This document shows, piece after piece, positions 47,866-61,500 of a stretch of DNA of 64,000 nucleotides (the first letter of the stretch is position 1; each line of letters opens with the position of its first letter). The translations under genes were made by a program, and so were the position numbers. Location: contig RSEF01000005.1 in NCBI GenBank assembly GCA_003993805.1, forward strand, positions 18,436,654-18,500,653, in the 5' to 3' direction. The notes beneath the pieces are model-generated. The model was not told the origin of the DNA. It saw only the letters and a program-made list of their open reading frames with translations, and did not search any database. The DNA is from Himantopus leucocephalus. Taxonomy: Eukaryota > Chordata > Aves > Charadriiformes > Recurvirostridae.

Positions 47866-49465
47866 CTGAAATTAGGCTGAGGCTGGAGATTTTGACATGG
47901 GAACTGTGCAGTCGTTGCAAGTGTGGGTGAGAGTTCAGGGCTGTCCTTGAGTCCTTCAGCCTCTTGGCTCACCGCCTCAGCGTACTGCTCATGGGGGAGC
48001 ATTTTGCGACAGCAAAATACCCTCAGCCTAGTTCTGCATTCAGGTTGCACTTGGAGCAGGGAGCCTGCTTTCATTTTTTGACTCCTTGTTTCTACATTTG
48101 GTAAGACCCTTGATGAATTGTAAACAAATACTGAGGCTGCTGTTTCTTATTCCCTGCATCAATGCCAAAAATTGCTACTCTGAAAGCCAGGGATTAAGAT
48201 TTGAAGTTGTGGTAGCCACCTAGGCAAGATGTAGCTGCAAGAGAGAAGCTGCACAGCTGTCCCCCCTTCCTCTTCCTCAGTGACAGGAAGGGTAGTGGGA
48301 TCATGGCAGGAAACATTCTCCTATATCTGTGTCTCAAGCAATAATACTGCATGAAAAAACAGACAATAGGCAGCCTAGAGAGAAGAGGGGAGCAGAATAG
48401 TTCACCCAAAGTCCCCTTTACTCATCCCATATCAAGAGAATTTGCAATGTCTTCTATCCTTTGACCCTAAGAGAAAGAGGATTTCAGGACTGAATTTGAG
48501 ATGGTCATAGGTTGTTTCATTTTTCTGCTGTGTTTGTTTAGTTTCCAGCACAAAATACCAGCAAAAAATACAAGGTGCAACTTTGGCCCCCGCCAGACCA
48601 CTCAGGGTTAACAAGGGCTAAAGATGAGGGATTTACCCTAGGCACCAACTTGATATTTATACGTCTCCTGTGAATGCAAGGGAAGTGTTACACCAGAAAG
48701 CAGCCCTACTGAAAGGATAATATTCACATTCATTTGCTATGTTGGTCTAAGATAACCACAAAGACCCAGAGCTTGTACAGTGCCAGGTACTCCAAGCAGT
48801 ATGCTAAGATAACATTACCTGGCTCAGGTCCCAGAGAATAACTTTTCTTGGAGTCAGACTGACCAAGCCTTTATTATATTACAAGATACTTAATTTTTTA
48901 CTCTGAACCAATTTTGTCTAATTGAAGAAACTCAGCTGGGGAACTTTCTCAGGACTTCAGAGAGATTTAAAAATTGAGTAGGAATTAGCTAAATATTCTC
49001 TTCCTTCTTTTAAAATCTCCAGCTTTGAAACTCCTCATTGTACAGGGTACTGTGGTACAGTAACAGCTTCAGACATAGCTGCAACCCACAGAAAATACAC
49101 CATGAGGTATCAGTTTTAATACAGTCCCAGTTTAGTAATCTCTCCCATGAGTTCAGGCAATTCAACATCTGGTTTACTTTTGGACGACTGTCAAACTCTT
49201 CTGCAAACCTATCCCAGCTCCCCCCTGATCCCCAGCAGAGTTCAAAAGTGCAGCCATGCAGGCTTTGTCAAACCAGATTCTTGAAGCAACCTCCCCTCCC
49301 AGCCTGGGGACTGTGCAGAAATCCCCTCACAAGGGAGTCCTACCAAGCTACGCTCAAAGAAGAAAACAGTTGCTATAGTAACCAGTTCTCTACCTGCACT
49401 GAACTGGCTCTCTCTTCCCTTTTAATCTTCTCTGGTTTTATTAGTTCTGGGTGAGAAGCAGCTTG

Positions 49466-49772
49466 TCAAGTTAGGGCTGCACTCGGTTCTGCGGGCTGGA
49501 GGAGCTCGTGGAAGGTACTGGCAGGTCCTCCCCCATCAGGTGGTCCTTGCTTGCTCGCTTTGCCTGCTGGAGGATGCCCTGCATGAGGGTTACCACCGCT
49601 GTTGTTTTGTGACAGAGCCGCCCAAGCCGCAGAGGAACAAGTTCTTTGCTTCCCCTTCTTGCCCCCGGCTTGCGGCAGAGTCCTACTGCTATCTTGTCTG
49701 AGAGCAGACCTGCCACTGGTCTGTAGGTTCACCTGCACATCCTTTGCAGCCTCACTGGGAGAGTGAGGCCTG
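49466..49772 (-). other. Candidate terminal coding exon, minus strand
   Basis: A strong acceptor CCAGTTTCTTTTTCCACTAG/CAGG on the minus strand opens a frame of about 101 codons to a stop at 49466. It begins RPHSPSEAAKDVQVNLQTSG and ends FHELLQPAEPSAALT. The segment is more GC-rich than its surroundings, and the product is polar and low in complexity (Ser, Gly, Pro, Lys). An overlapping second frame is also open, which weakens the case, and an internal CAG/GTGAAC could serve as a donor. Not recognised. Confidence 0.25.
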
Positions 49773-52700
49773 CTAGTGGAAAAAGAAACTGGATACAGTC
49801 TCTTTTCTGTAATAGTACCTTTGTGCAACTCCTCCTAGGGTTAAAAGTGACCACAACAATCACTGAAAACACTTCAGAAAGTTCTAAACTGGGCTAAATT
49901 GCAGCTTTTCCAATCTGTCTACTGTGGCCATGCCTTGGACTAACAGTTTTCTGCATTATGAATTCCAATGTGGAAGTATATAACTGGGAGCCAAAGACAC
50001 CCGCTCTAAGGAAGAATATGCCAGATACACCTCTAGCTGTTTCAAGTGTGCAACACAGGTAAATCACCTGCACAAGCTGGGGCATGTTCCCCTGACACCA
50101 AGTGGACTAGCATGAGGTGGATATGATGTGGTGACTAGGGAGGGGGAAAAAAAGCCACAGAATTAATTACCATGGGTGTCACAATGGTCACTAATAAAAG
50201 GCTGCAGAGAATCATGTAGGAAAGAGCTGGTAATGCACTATAACAAGGCATCAGGCACTGTCAGTGCTTGTGTTACATGCTCAGAGCCTGTATGCCATGA
50301 AGAACCCAAGAGCATTCACTGGACACTTGCATGGACAGAGCAGGAGCAAAGCAAATTAGAAGACTTCCTTCTTATGTTCGTGTAGCCGCCATTTACATGA
50401 TAGTAAATGCTCTGTATTTAAGTACAACACAATAAAAAGATCAAAGAGCATAGCCACATCAATATGTTGCTTGAACAAGAGCCAGTAGTAAAATAAAAAC
50501 GTGCGTACATTTCTAAAACATTTGAAAATCCATTATTGACCCAGATAATGAGGTAGATCACAGACTAGTCTTAAGGTGACTTGGACTTCTAAAGTATCCT
50601 TTTTTTCGTCCCTTTTTGCTCATTATGCAACAATTTGCTATGCGAAGCATGCATAGCAATGGACTAATACCAAGCTGAAATAACTGATTTGTGATGGAAC
50701 TTGCAACTCCAGTACTGCTGGTTATTCAAGCATGCTGCAGTTTTTTCCTATGTTAGGATGTAAAAGGGTGGATTCCAGATATGGATTCCAGACACTGTAG
50801 TTTCAACTTGGGCACTGATTGTACTTAAGTAATTGGCATAGTTTTTATGGCATCCTGGCAGAGTTTATTGTTTAAGCTAAAGAATGGTTTCTAGCTGGTT
50901 ATTGCCTTATGGGCTGTTAAACCTCTATCATGGGCACAAGCAGAGTAAGGAGATGGCAGAGAGAAGTTTCCGAATCTGCGGGGAGCCATGCCTGCAGTAA
51001 TGGCAGTGATGGCACTCTGCTGGCAGAGCCTGCGGCAAGATACACGTTCTAGGCCATAGCTTCACTGATCCACATCACTCAGACACATTTGTTCCTTCCC
51101 AGTGATAACAACTAGCAACCTGAGGTTAAAGAAAGGTCATTAAGTTAGAAAATGTTTCCAAATATGCAGCAGTATGATTATTCATGGGGAACTGCCTGCC
51201 AAAGAAGTGGTCAGTGGACTTAAAGCATACACGTGCTGAAGAGCAGGCAGGGTAAATACAGGAGGATCAGCAGAGCAAAGAAGTTAAAGCATTTCAGGGA
51301 GCTGGCTGTGTTCTTTCTTCCCGACATGCACATACACACATGCACACATTGATTTTCAAAAGTTCTAGCCTGAAACCTGGAAAACAATGTCTTGTCTGTT
51401 TTACACAGACACTGAGGATTTCTTAGCCTGTCCGAAGAGTTTTAACATGTCATTTCCATTTATAGGAGGAAACACATCACTCTCAATTTCCTGTGCTGAT
51501 TTATTTTATTAAAAAAAATAAATCTCTTCTAAAACATCAAATAGAATTTTCAAAGTCAGTCCTTTGCATTAGTATCTTTGACTAACAGTATCTTGTTGGT
51601 CTTTAGACTTTCAATAATCTTTTTATTGCCATATTGGCATAAAATAAGTGGAGTGGATTCTTCTGTGAAACACTCCACATCATCCAGACAAACAACCTTC
51701 ATTCAGAAACAATCACTGGTAATGCTCCGGAGGTGAGCGTAACTTTATATACAGCCAAAATGATTTTGTGATATACCTAAACTTCAAAGCTGCAGACTGT
51801 TTTTTGACCCCAGAATTAAGCTCACTGTTAATTGTTACTGGAGTAGTGTTGCACACTATGGAGTCTTTTTACTGTGGCATTTTGTAATTAACTAATTTAA
51901 TCCTACTTTTTTTCCATTTTGACACAGAGGAATAACACAATTACTCGTGGCAACCAGAAAATCATCACCAAGCAATTAATCCAGATTAGAAACCCTCTGA
52001 AAACAGAATGAAAGCCATTGCCCCTTTAAACAGAGCATGTTGTACTCCATTTCAGGTATTTAATAGATTTATGAATTAAATACAATATGATATCATGAAT
52101 TTGTCCTTTCCAATCTGATGACAACTTGTGCCAACTGAATTTACAAATCTGGCTTGTTATGCATTAACCAGTCATCTGGGATTGAGTAACACAGCCGTTG
52201 TTGCAATACCAAGACTCCCATATAAATCATGCCTGAGTCCTAAGTAAATATTGGTTCAAATATTGATTCACATGAGAGATATGACGGCAGTTTAAGAGGT
52301 TACAAGTGCTGGCTGAACCACTTTAGAGAGGACCATTCCCTCAGTGTTCATTTGAGATTCACATCAAAGTGCCCACTTCACTTTGAATTCATGGGAACAG
52401 AGCATTTCCCTTCACTTTTGATACTGACACTCTTTATATCAGAACATATTTTTGATGTTCTAAAATCAAAGGTATCACATCATGTATAAGTACTAAGTTA
52501 TTCAGTTATTTACACTCCAGATAGATGTAACATCTGGGAAGAGGTGAGTGAGACACGTGAAGTTTTTTATGGGGCACTGAAAGCAGGAGGAGAGGGGGAC
52601 ACGCAGTTTTTTTCCCGACATAAAGATGCTATAACAACTGCTACCCAAAAAATCCAGAAGAAGGAACTTGAGGTGAAGGAAACATCTGACAACAAAATGA

Positions 52701-53422
52701 AAAGCTGTCTTCCACACTTCGGAAAACAGGAGGAGTCTCTCATCAGCTTGAGGAAGCTCAAGGGAAAAGGAGCGCCCCATCCCATTTGTTTTTACACTAT
52801 TGTGAGCCACATCTACATTAGCAATCTACTCTTCTGTAGCAATATAGGTATCTCCTTCACTTAGCCTTGAGTCTCAATTGTTCTTCTGAGTAAGGTGAAC
52901 CAGATCCTTCTGGATACATTTCACAGTTACAGATCTAAACAAGAATGAGTTTCCCCGGAGTCTGCTGGGCACTTCTGTCTTAGCAAGTCATAAGCCAGCA
53001 ACTAGAAAAAAGGGCATGTACGCTCCATTCCAACCAGTCTAAGTAAGTCGACTGTGAATAACATAAGCCAGCTGCTCTGAATCTCCAAGTCTTGTGAATA
53101 TCCACATTTAAGAGTGGCTCTGTAATTGCTATATTCATTAAGCAAGTAGTTAAGAACAAAGTTTACATCACAGAAATGAAGTTCCTGTTTTGAGCAATTT
53201 AAGATAAGTACGCTTACATCAAAAAAGCTCAACCTTTTAAATGTAGGAAGCCTTTGTCTCTTAGATTAGCTCATTGCTTGTTTAAAGGCACAGAAAATAA
53301 ACCTATGCATTATCTTAGCTTGCAGAGTAACACTGTTTTCTTAGTAAAATTTGTTACAGGAGCAGTTGGAGTTAATGAAGTAAATAACCAATGCCTAACT
53401 AGTCACTGAATTCACAGTAATT

Positions 53423-53650
53423 AGAATCATAGAATACCCTGAGCTGGAAGGGGCCACGAGGATCATTGAGTTGAACTTCTGACTGTATACAGGGCAACCT
53501 AAAAGTTAAACCATATATCTAAGAGCATTGTCCACATGGTTCTTGAACACCAACAGGCTCGGTGCCATGATCACTGCCCCGGGGAGCTTGTGCCAGTGCT
53601 TGACCACCCCCTCAGTGAAGAACTTTTCTCTAATACCCAATTAGCCCACC
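53423..53650 (-). mobile_element. CR1 LINE 3' fragment (different subfamily)
   Basis: AGAATCATAGAATACCCTGAG then CTGGAAGGGGCCACGAGGAT, and later GAGCATTGTCCACATGGTTC and GAAGAACTTTTCTCTAATA, follow a reverse-oriented CR1 3' end. The tail gives TCCTTxx-GCTCAGGGTATTCTATGATTCT on the minus strand. The head wording differs from the copy at 29242, so it is another subfamily, and it is more diverged. About 225 bp remain. Confidence 0.85.
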
Positions 53651-55485
53651 AAAATATTCTCCAAGTGACACGTTTACTATGATATGCTTTCCACGATGCC
53701 ATAGTGCATGCAGAAAAATCACCGTGCTTTGAACTGCTGTCTGCACAGACTCTCCTTGCCACGGACGTATCCCATGCATGCACAACTGAATACTTTTGGC
53801 CAGCAGTATCTGCTGTGGTTGAGCCTCCCTATGGTCCATGGAGTGAAGGACAGAGCAAATTCAGTTATCTCTCCATTCCTTCTAATTGCCACTAGCTCTG
53901 AGACAAAATCCCTGCTCGTATCATTCTTCAGCACATTGTGCAATTTTAAACCCTTTCCTTACATATGTAGTTAGCTAGTTTGTTGCTCTGAATTGTGCAA
54001 GAAATTCTTTTGTCCACTGGTTGACAAACTAGTTAGTGTTAAGGACCTTGTTGCTATTGCAATCCAGCTGCTGTGGCTGAAACAAACTTCTGTTGGTTCC
54101 CAACTGATCTCTAGCCATATTTTTTGCCCTGCAGAAGCTGCCTTATCTGCCACAGGAATTCAGTTTGCTGGAGATCTGCCTCAGCTTCTCTGCAGGCTCT
54201 GACACGGGCCTGGCAAATCTACCCACCCTGAAAGAGCATGGGACCTCCAGCAGCATATGGGACCTCTCTGATATGACTTCCAGGGGGAGGTGAGGGATCT
54301 CAGCTATGCACCTCACCAAAACGTGGCATGCCACACAGCTGTTCATCAGCTAATGCAGCCAGTGGTTCATTGGTGCATCTGAGCAGGAGGATGAGAGTTG
54401 CTGCAGTACTCATTGCTCTGGATATTACTGTGGCATCTGCACCCCAGTTGGCTGGGAAAGCTTGTGCTGTCATTTGGAGAAATGCTGGCAGCAAATTCAG
54501 TGGCAGTGAACATCAGCTTGGGGAATTAGAGCCTTGTGGTACCCAGCAGAACAACAGCTACATCAGACATACACTGAACCGACTAATTCAGGAACTAACT
54601 TCAAGGAGTCCTGGTCTGGACCCAATGTGCACCTTTCCTGCTCAGAAAAAAGATCTCCTCAGCCACTTTGCAGTTCTCAGTGCAACACTTGAGCAGAGAA
54701 AGTATTGTAAGCAAGGTGTGGTCAATTATTGTGTAATTCCCTCTCAGCCCTTCTCTCGTGCTGGGTCCAGGAAAAGGGAGCAACTCTGTACCAGTGTTGC
54801 AGCCATTACTATATTTAGAGGATTTTCTCCCAGCTTCTAAACAATAACATGTAAGAGTTAAGACATGTGCTTTCTGGGCATGCTTGAGATGGAAAAGTAG
54901 CAAAACAGATCTCTATCTCAGCAATTGGCTCTACTACAAGAAATAATTCTACATCATCAACCATGTAAACCAAAAATTATTGTGATTACAGGCCACCACA
55001 TTAACAAAAAAAAATCAACTTAATTCTGACTCCAAGCTCAATATCTGCAAGATTACTGTCACTCTGAGGTCTTCAGGAGACTCTCTTAAAGAGCATTCAA
55101 ATAAGAATATGCTCTTCCAAGCACAAGTAGTTAATTTGTTTTCTTACTCCTGTATCGTCGATTTTGCCAGACATTGTTTTGCAAGGCTCTTTGAAACCAG
55201 CATTTCTGCCAAGCAAGGAGCTAGTGGACAAGAAATTGTTTCCTTGGGAAATGGATGAAAAGGCCTACTTAAGCCTTCATAAGATGCTTCCTTGCAAGAG
55301 GTTTCCTTTTTTCCCTTGTGCCTGCCAAGGCTATGGCTGCCAAGGCTGTTGCTAAAAAAAGGTTTTGATTCAAGGATGGATAACTTGCTTAGCACACTGA
55401 CAGAGAGAGTGTGCAGGATCTTGGTAAGATGCTCCATATACAGGTGTTTTGAAGTGTGCAGCTATCCTCTTATCCTGTGACTTAC

Positions 55486-55591
55486 CATGGTCCTCCTCCT
55501 GGAGGTCCACTGTCAAGGACCTGATACACAAAACCACAGCCATGTAGCATGTCAACAGAAGAGCAGAGCCAGGCCATCTCTTCCCTGTCAT
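55486..55591 (-). other. Candidate first coding exon with signal peptide, minus strand
   Basis: An ATG at 55591 opens MTGKRWPGSALLLTCYMAVV followed by LCIRSLTVDLQEEDH, then a consensus donor ACCATG/GTAAGTCA. The peptide has a basic start (KRW), a hydrophobic core of about 16 residues and then acidic residues, the layout of a secretory leader. The exon ends in phase 1, common for leader exons of secreted and cell-surface proteins. The context of the ATG (CCTAATGA) is weak, no promoter is seen upstream, and no second exon could be identified. Not assigned to a gene. Confidence 0.22.
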
Positions 55592-58435
55592 TAGGCTGTT
55601 TGACTTGGTACTTTGTGCATTTGTCCTTAGAGGACACCAGTGTTCCTGTAGCTGCCGGGCAGTTCGTGTTCCCTGGTACAGCCCCAGTGGTCCTGTTATC
55701 CCGAGGAGGTGGGAGGTAGAGGCTCAACAGTGATGGCCCCAGCCTGGGTCAGGACATTCTGGCACTTATGTATGACTGGTCTGTCAGTGCAGCACAGGGG
55801 ACGCTGCCAATGCTGCCTCTTACTGCCCTTCAAATTCCTTCCTCGTGGCTGCATGGCTAACTGCCACAGAAAGATGCCACTTAGTTAAAGTTCAAACAAA
55901 GTTTGTAGCCAAAAAACCAACTCCTGCTACCTTCCAGCCCTGAATTAGAATGACTTCAAAACAAATAGAGTGACCTCAAAAATCAAAAATAGAAGCGCTA
56001 TTCAATCACCACCTGCCTTCCTAGAAAATCCAATTTCCATCATTTACACCTACTGGCAAGCCCTCCAGGGGCTTTCTATCAGTGTCCTAGGGCTACACAA
56101 CCCAGCAAGCTAGTCCTGAAATAGATGACTTGCTGTCTGCGGTATTTTGTCCTCCATATTGAAGTCTACAGTGTCTGTTATACTTATTTTTCCCTATTCA
56201 AAAACCATCCATCTCTGTGTAAACTTGGTAGAGTCACAACCCAAGCAGCACTTTCTTGTTCTTAATAGATTGTTTGTTTACAATCTTCTTGTGCTCCGCA
56301 TGTTCCTTTCACAGTGCAGAACTCGTGTCCCAGGATCTTCTCCAAAATTTTATTACACTAAGGGTGGGATTTCACCACAGACATCTGCATCTCAGCTCAG
56401 CCCAAACTCTTGTGTACAGTCAACAGCACCAAGGGCAAAGTTCATTTATCCATGAAAATTATTCAAACAAGTGTCAATTTCTTTCCTTTGGCTATTAAAG
56501 GAACCCAGACCGGGCAGCTTGGGTGTACACGTCGACTTTGCAGATGTCTAGAACGAAGTTAAACACCATCCAAAGTGACTCTGAATTCTGTCTGAACAGG
56601 ATTTACCTCCTGATTATTTTCCTACTGTTCACACAAATGGAGGGAAAGCTAAGCCATGCACCATCAGCATGCCAGGCGCATGTTTTTTCCAGTAGGAGGT
56701 CCAGACTTCCTTTTGCTTTGTAACCTTTGCAGCAGGGTCTCTTTCCTTAAAAGCATACCATAAACAAATGAGATTAGATCCACCTAAAATTCAGTATAGT
56801 CCTCAACACCTTGAGTGAGACAGTCTCTGTTATTTCCTTAAAGAGCATCTGCACTCCATAAAGATGCAACGTGCCCGCATGAGAAGACCATGTATTTTCC
56901 CAGTTCTGGCTCTTACGGGGGCTTTTTGGTCAGACACGCATCCTTTCTCTTCCTTAGTTTCAAACTCGGGAACTTGTTTGTGACAGGGCCCCCTTGAAAA
57001 GACAGGAGACTGTCATGCACACATAGAGGAGTAAGAGGTAGCAACTGCTAGTGGCAGATAAAGGCAGCTGTAAAATACCTACCATGTCTTAATACCAAAA
57101 GCAAGATAGGAGAGAAGGGAAGTATTGTTGATTTGCACTGGGAGAGTGGGAGAGCATCAGCCTGCTGGGAAGAGGGCAGGAGGCCAAGGCTAGGTAGACC
57201 AGGTTCTTTGGGGTGGGATGAAGGTCTCTGTGTCCCCTTGTCTCTTCAGGAAAGATCTAGAGAAGTATCATAGCATCAGCACAAAGATTCAGCACACGTG
57301 CTGGAAAAGTAGAAGGGACGGTATCTTCTGGTTTAGCCTAGCTGTTGCTTTTGGTTGATAACCAGTAAAAATAAAGCTTTACTGTTATTATTACCACATT
57401 CAGTGTGAAGGACAACCCTGCCACCAGGCAGAGAGTAACACAGCAGAGAATCTAATAGCTCCCTTCTATCCTTTCTTTTAGACTGTGCTAAAATGATAAC
57501 ACTTGCCTTATCTGCAAACTAACAATACCTCTGCAGCAGCGTAGGAAAGTTAAACAAGCCTTAAGTCAAGGGGATGTAGCCATTACCCCTATGCTCTGAC
57601 TAAAGCTATAGACCACATACACTTCTAGGGAAAAAACTGCAAAAGGAACAGGTTTTGAGGTGTTACTGACCTAAAAATACATTCCTGTGGTCCATCGTGT
57701 TCCACCTACAAATATCTCCCCTAGGTCCTGATCACAGGCTAGCAAAATCACCGATTTGGACTTTTTTGCCGTTAAATAAGAATGTAGCCCATCAATAGCA
57801 GATAATGCTCTAAGAGTGGAGTTCATCCATGCAACAACAAAAATAGAAAAGAAAACCCTAACATCAAGCCAGTCATCAATAGACAGGCGCTGCACGGTGA
57901 CTGAACTAACATGCCCCCAGGAGCTACACTGCTACAGAAGGGTTTGCTGCATATGGCAGAGAAGGGAAGAGGTAAACTGGGAAATTTCAGTTCTTTTCTC
58001 TGGGTTCACAGTCAGGCAGTTTGCAGACCATTGGTAAATTCTCTTAAAGCACTTTTAAGGGAAAGACAGAAATGTAGTTTGGAGCATGTAGTATGCTTGC
58101 TAGAGATGACTTAACTCTGAATAAATCTGCTGCACTGCATCATGCTAAGCAGAATAGAATCCCTCTGCTTCTACAAAGTTTTTGTGCTACTAGTTACTGA
58201 AATCCCAGACAATATACTTTGCATGGAGTGCACAGAACTTGTATGATTCTCCTCCCATGCTATATCGATTTAATTAAAATATTACAGACTTCTGGGCAGG
58301 GCTTTGTTTGTTCCAAGATGTATTTTTTTAATGTTCTTAGCTTTCCTTTCAGTAAGGTGTGTTCTTCCACACCCACCCTTTGGCCTTGAGAAGGCCAGTC
58401 CCACTCCACGCTCTGTTTGTTTTAGTAATTCTTAC

Positions 58436-58596
58436 CCAAGGTCTTTATCTTAGAATCCTGTTTGTGCAGCTTTGGACAAGATTCGGTACTTGGTGGGGAG
58501 GGTGAGTGAGGTGGGACGGATTTCTTAGTGCCTTCAGTATTTAATATGTTATCTTACCTGTGACTATTAAGTAGATGATTTACAAGCTTGTTGACA
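58436..58596 (-). other. Candidate pair of small exons with 69-nt intron, minus strand
   Basis: Segment one, 58596-58558 (39 nt), lies between CACCATCTCAG and the donor CACAG/GTAAGATA. Segment two, 58488-58436 (53 nt), lies between CCTCCCCACCAAG and the donor CTTGG/GTAAGAAT. Joined they stay open: VNKLVNHLLNSHS then TESCPKLHKQDSKIKTL. The intron would be only 69 nt, near the lower limit for vertebrates. Not recognised; chance is quite possible. Confidence 0.12.
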
Positions 58597-61500
58597 CTGA
58601 GATGGTGTGAATATCTGCCCCTTACAGTAGGTGTAAACACAATTTGAAACAGCACCTATGGGAGGGGTAAGGGCTATGGAGAACTACAGTTTCTGGACTG
58701 TGCACAAAGCACCCAGGAAACCTTGGGAGAAAACAGTGTAGTGGATAGCCCGCTGCAAGTCCTTCCACCTGCTTCTGGCAGGTTTGTTCACAATAGCAAC
58801 AAACCAAAACCACATCCATCTTCTCTTGCAGTTGCAGCTGCAAATTCACACCTTGCAGCGCTACTCCACATAGCAAATTTGCTAATTAGAGCAATGAATC
58901 TGAGAGCCTGTGACTTAGTACAAGCCGCTTGCCAAGGCCAGGCTGCTGCAGCCTAAGCAGTATTAGCTGCTGCTGCGTGAGTTAGCAGCACAGCATAGGA
59001 ATGCCTGGAATGTTTCAGCCAGCAGGTACTTCAGAGATCTCGCTCTAGGAAACCTCTGCACTTCTCATACAAACAGTCCTCCCGCCCATTGCCTCTCTGA
59101 GACAGTAACAGCAGCCTCCCTCTTCTCCCCTCCAAGCCTCACATGAATCAAAATCTCTCCAGCTCCAGTCTTAACCCCGGCTCCCCTTTCTGAGGCAAAA
59201 TCATCACGGGAAATGGAAATTCCACAAATCAGCAACATACCGGTGCCTTTCCAAACATGCAAAGTCTGTATATGGGCTTGGAGGGCAGGCTGCTTTTAGA
59301 TAATGGTCTCCTCCACAGCAGTGAGGCCAAACGTCTGCAGCCCATCAATTCAACAGCTTCCAACAGCAAGAAAAAGAAGTTGCTGATCTGCCTGTTTGAG
59401 ACAGGCGGAGCTACCATAGTTTTAAAGAAGATAATCTCTGCTTTTGTAATAATATCTTCCCTGTGCTGTCCCCATCTTCCTCCACCTCTCCAACACTGAA
59501 ACACCTTGGAGACATTATGAGTAAAATTTTCTGACAAGTGCTTTTCTGATTTTCCATGTCTTTTAAACTTCCCACCTCTACAAAGCAACGTTTGGTAAAA
59601 GAAGATTGTCCCTACTGCACTAACCACCAGCCCTATATTCACGACCAGTACCACCAAGAATAGCAAGGACTTGCACTCCAGTGTCTAGGGCTGTTCTGGG
59701 AAAGAAGGAGATACAGTATGAAGCCCTTTTTAATACCGTCCTAAAGACATATATGTTCCTCAGAAAACACTTCCTTGCAAGATGCCCAAAACATTGCAAG
59801 TATGAAATAGCACTGTCCATCAGATTAATTCTTATGACTTCTGGACAGATAAAACGACTAGCAATAAACATCTTTTGCTCATTTATAATTGGTTAAGAAA
59901 CTTCACTTCTGGAAGGGACAATTGTAAATCACTGTAGCTGGACTAAAATTGACATGAAGTGTAGATGTGTCGATTTGGGGGGAAATAAAAGCAGGGCTAG
60001 TTGCCAGCTCAGCAGTGTAAACCTCTGGAAACACACCAGTAAGTAACATCTCCTTTCTTGTCTCCAGGTTCACTAGTCTCGTGTAAGACAAGATGGCATC
60101 AACCAAATAAAACGCTTGCAAGTTCTGAACGAGTTTTTATACCCACCGTCTGCCCCATTTGTGAGGTTTGTGTTAGGAACACACTACCAGGGACAAATGA
60201 ACCAGCTATTCCAAAATACTTTATAGCCACTGCATGCAAATAGAGGTGTCCTAAGTAAGATGTGGGTAGAAATTATCTATACAAGCAGGATGAGCAGAAC
60301 TTTCTGAAAGAACAATTAAAGCAAACTCCAATGTTTCTTGCACAGTGGCAGGCACAGCTAATTGACTTGCTGAATAGAAAATACTAATTCAACACATAAA
60401 TATGAGAAGGAAGAAATAAATTTGCTTAACCCAAGTCTTCTCTATGTTGGGAATCTACTAAAAGCAAGTAATCTCAGTGTTCAAAGGAGAGATTCCTCCA
60501 ATGTTCAACCTATTCATCTTCACTGCCAATCTATGGCACTGACAGAGGGCAGCTCAATCCATCCCAGGTGTGTAGAGCACAGAAAGGCTATTTGGATAGG
60601 ATGCCTCCATTTCAGTATGATGAAACCCATCCTAAGACAAGCTGCTACTGCTTGGGGCTCAGAAGGAAAGGGGCTCTGACAAAGTAATTGGATCAAGGAT
60701 CTTCAAGAGTGGCAGCGTTCGTTACACAGACACAGCTCCAGTCCTCAGCCTGCAACAGCCACAGCCCCAGCAACAGTGAGAGGTGGGGTGCTACTTCCTG
60801 CTGGAAGGACTGAGCATGCCAGGCAAGCTGCCTTGGCCAGTTTTCGCAAATGCTGTGTACCCAGAGGCAGACTATACAGAGCATGCCTTGCACAGAGAAG
60901 ACTACAGTTGTGCAGTAGCTATTCCTCTGGGACCCAATCTCACACACAAATGGGGAAATCCATCTGCCAAGGACACATCCAGAGAAACTCTGAACTACAG
61001 CAGCATCTCTAAATGAAAAGAGTTTGCTGCTGTTAAACAAATGCACAAGGAGAGGGGAGCACCCCGAAGAAGTGATGTGCAGTTTTCGCACTTCATATTG
61101 AGGAAATGTCCACTTCTGTAAACAGAATGTCCACTTCATGACTCAAGAAGAAGAGCTGGGGGATGAGGAAATAAGTGAGATGAAAAAAAAAAGCAGGCTG
61201 AAAGGCAAATGATCTGCCCGATGAGAGCTGTATAGCTGTGATTACACACTGCTACTGTATGCCCTTTGACCTTACTGTGCTGCCCTGTAGTAATTCAGTT
61301 GCTTCCCTATTTTCTTCTCTCCCAGTGTCCTATTCTTTACTCAGCTCTGTTGCTGTTTTTCTTCCATGGTCTCAGCTGAGATTAGTGAGGCAACTCCCCT
61401 CACCCAAAACACTCACAACTTGTTTATTGCTATCAGCACACACTTTAGTGCTTACTGATCCCTCTGTGCCTTAGCGCAGGTCTTCCCCTTCTGTATTTTG

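Larger units (their letters stand above)
45079..53422. other. A- and C-rich single-copy sequence, no certain gene
   Basis: No repeat family recognised. Candidate minus-strand exons lie at 47769-47865 and 49466-49772. An AT-rich stretch with homeodomain-like cores lies at 51880-52230. An open plus frame at 52544-52864 is rich in Lys and Glu but shows no domain. Confidence 0.4.

Noticed and set aside
54328..54840. 170-codon plus frame starting MPHSCSSANAASGSL
   Set aside because: Looked protein-like, but I could match no family, minus frames are also open across it, and no splice logic was found.
59229..59666. Minus frame with a hydrophobic start (MLFLVVLVVNIGLVVSAV)
   Set aside because: Overlaps an equally open plus frame, has no recognisable domain and lies in pyrimidine-rich DNA that favours hydrophobic codons.
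60783..61016. Plus frame with a short resemblance (FANAV) to pituitary hormones
   Set aside because: Five shared residues only, the start codon would be GTG, and nothing else in the frame fits.
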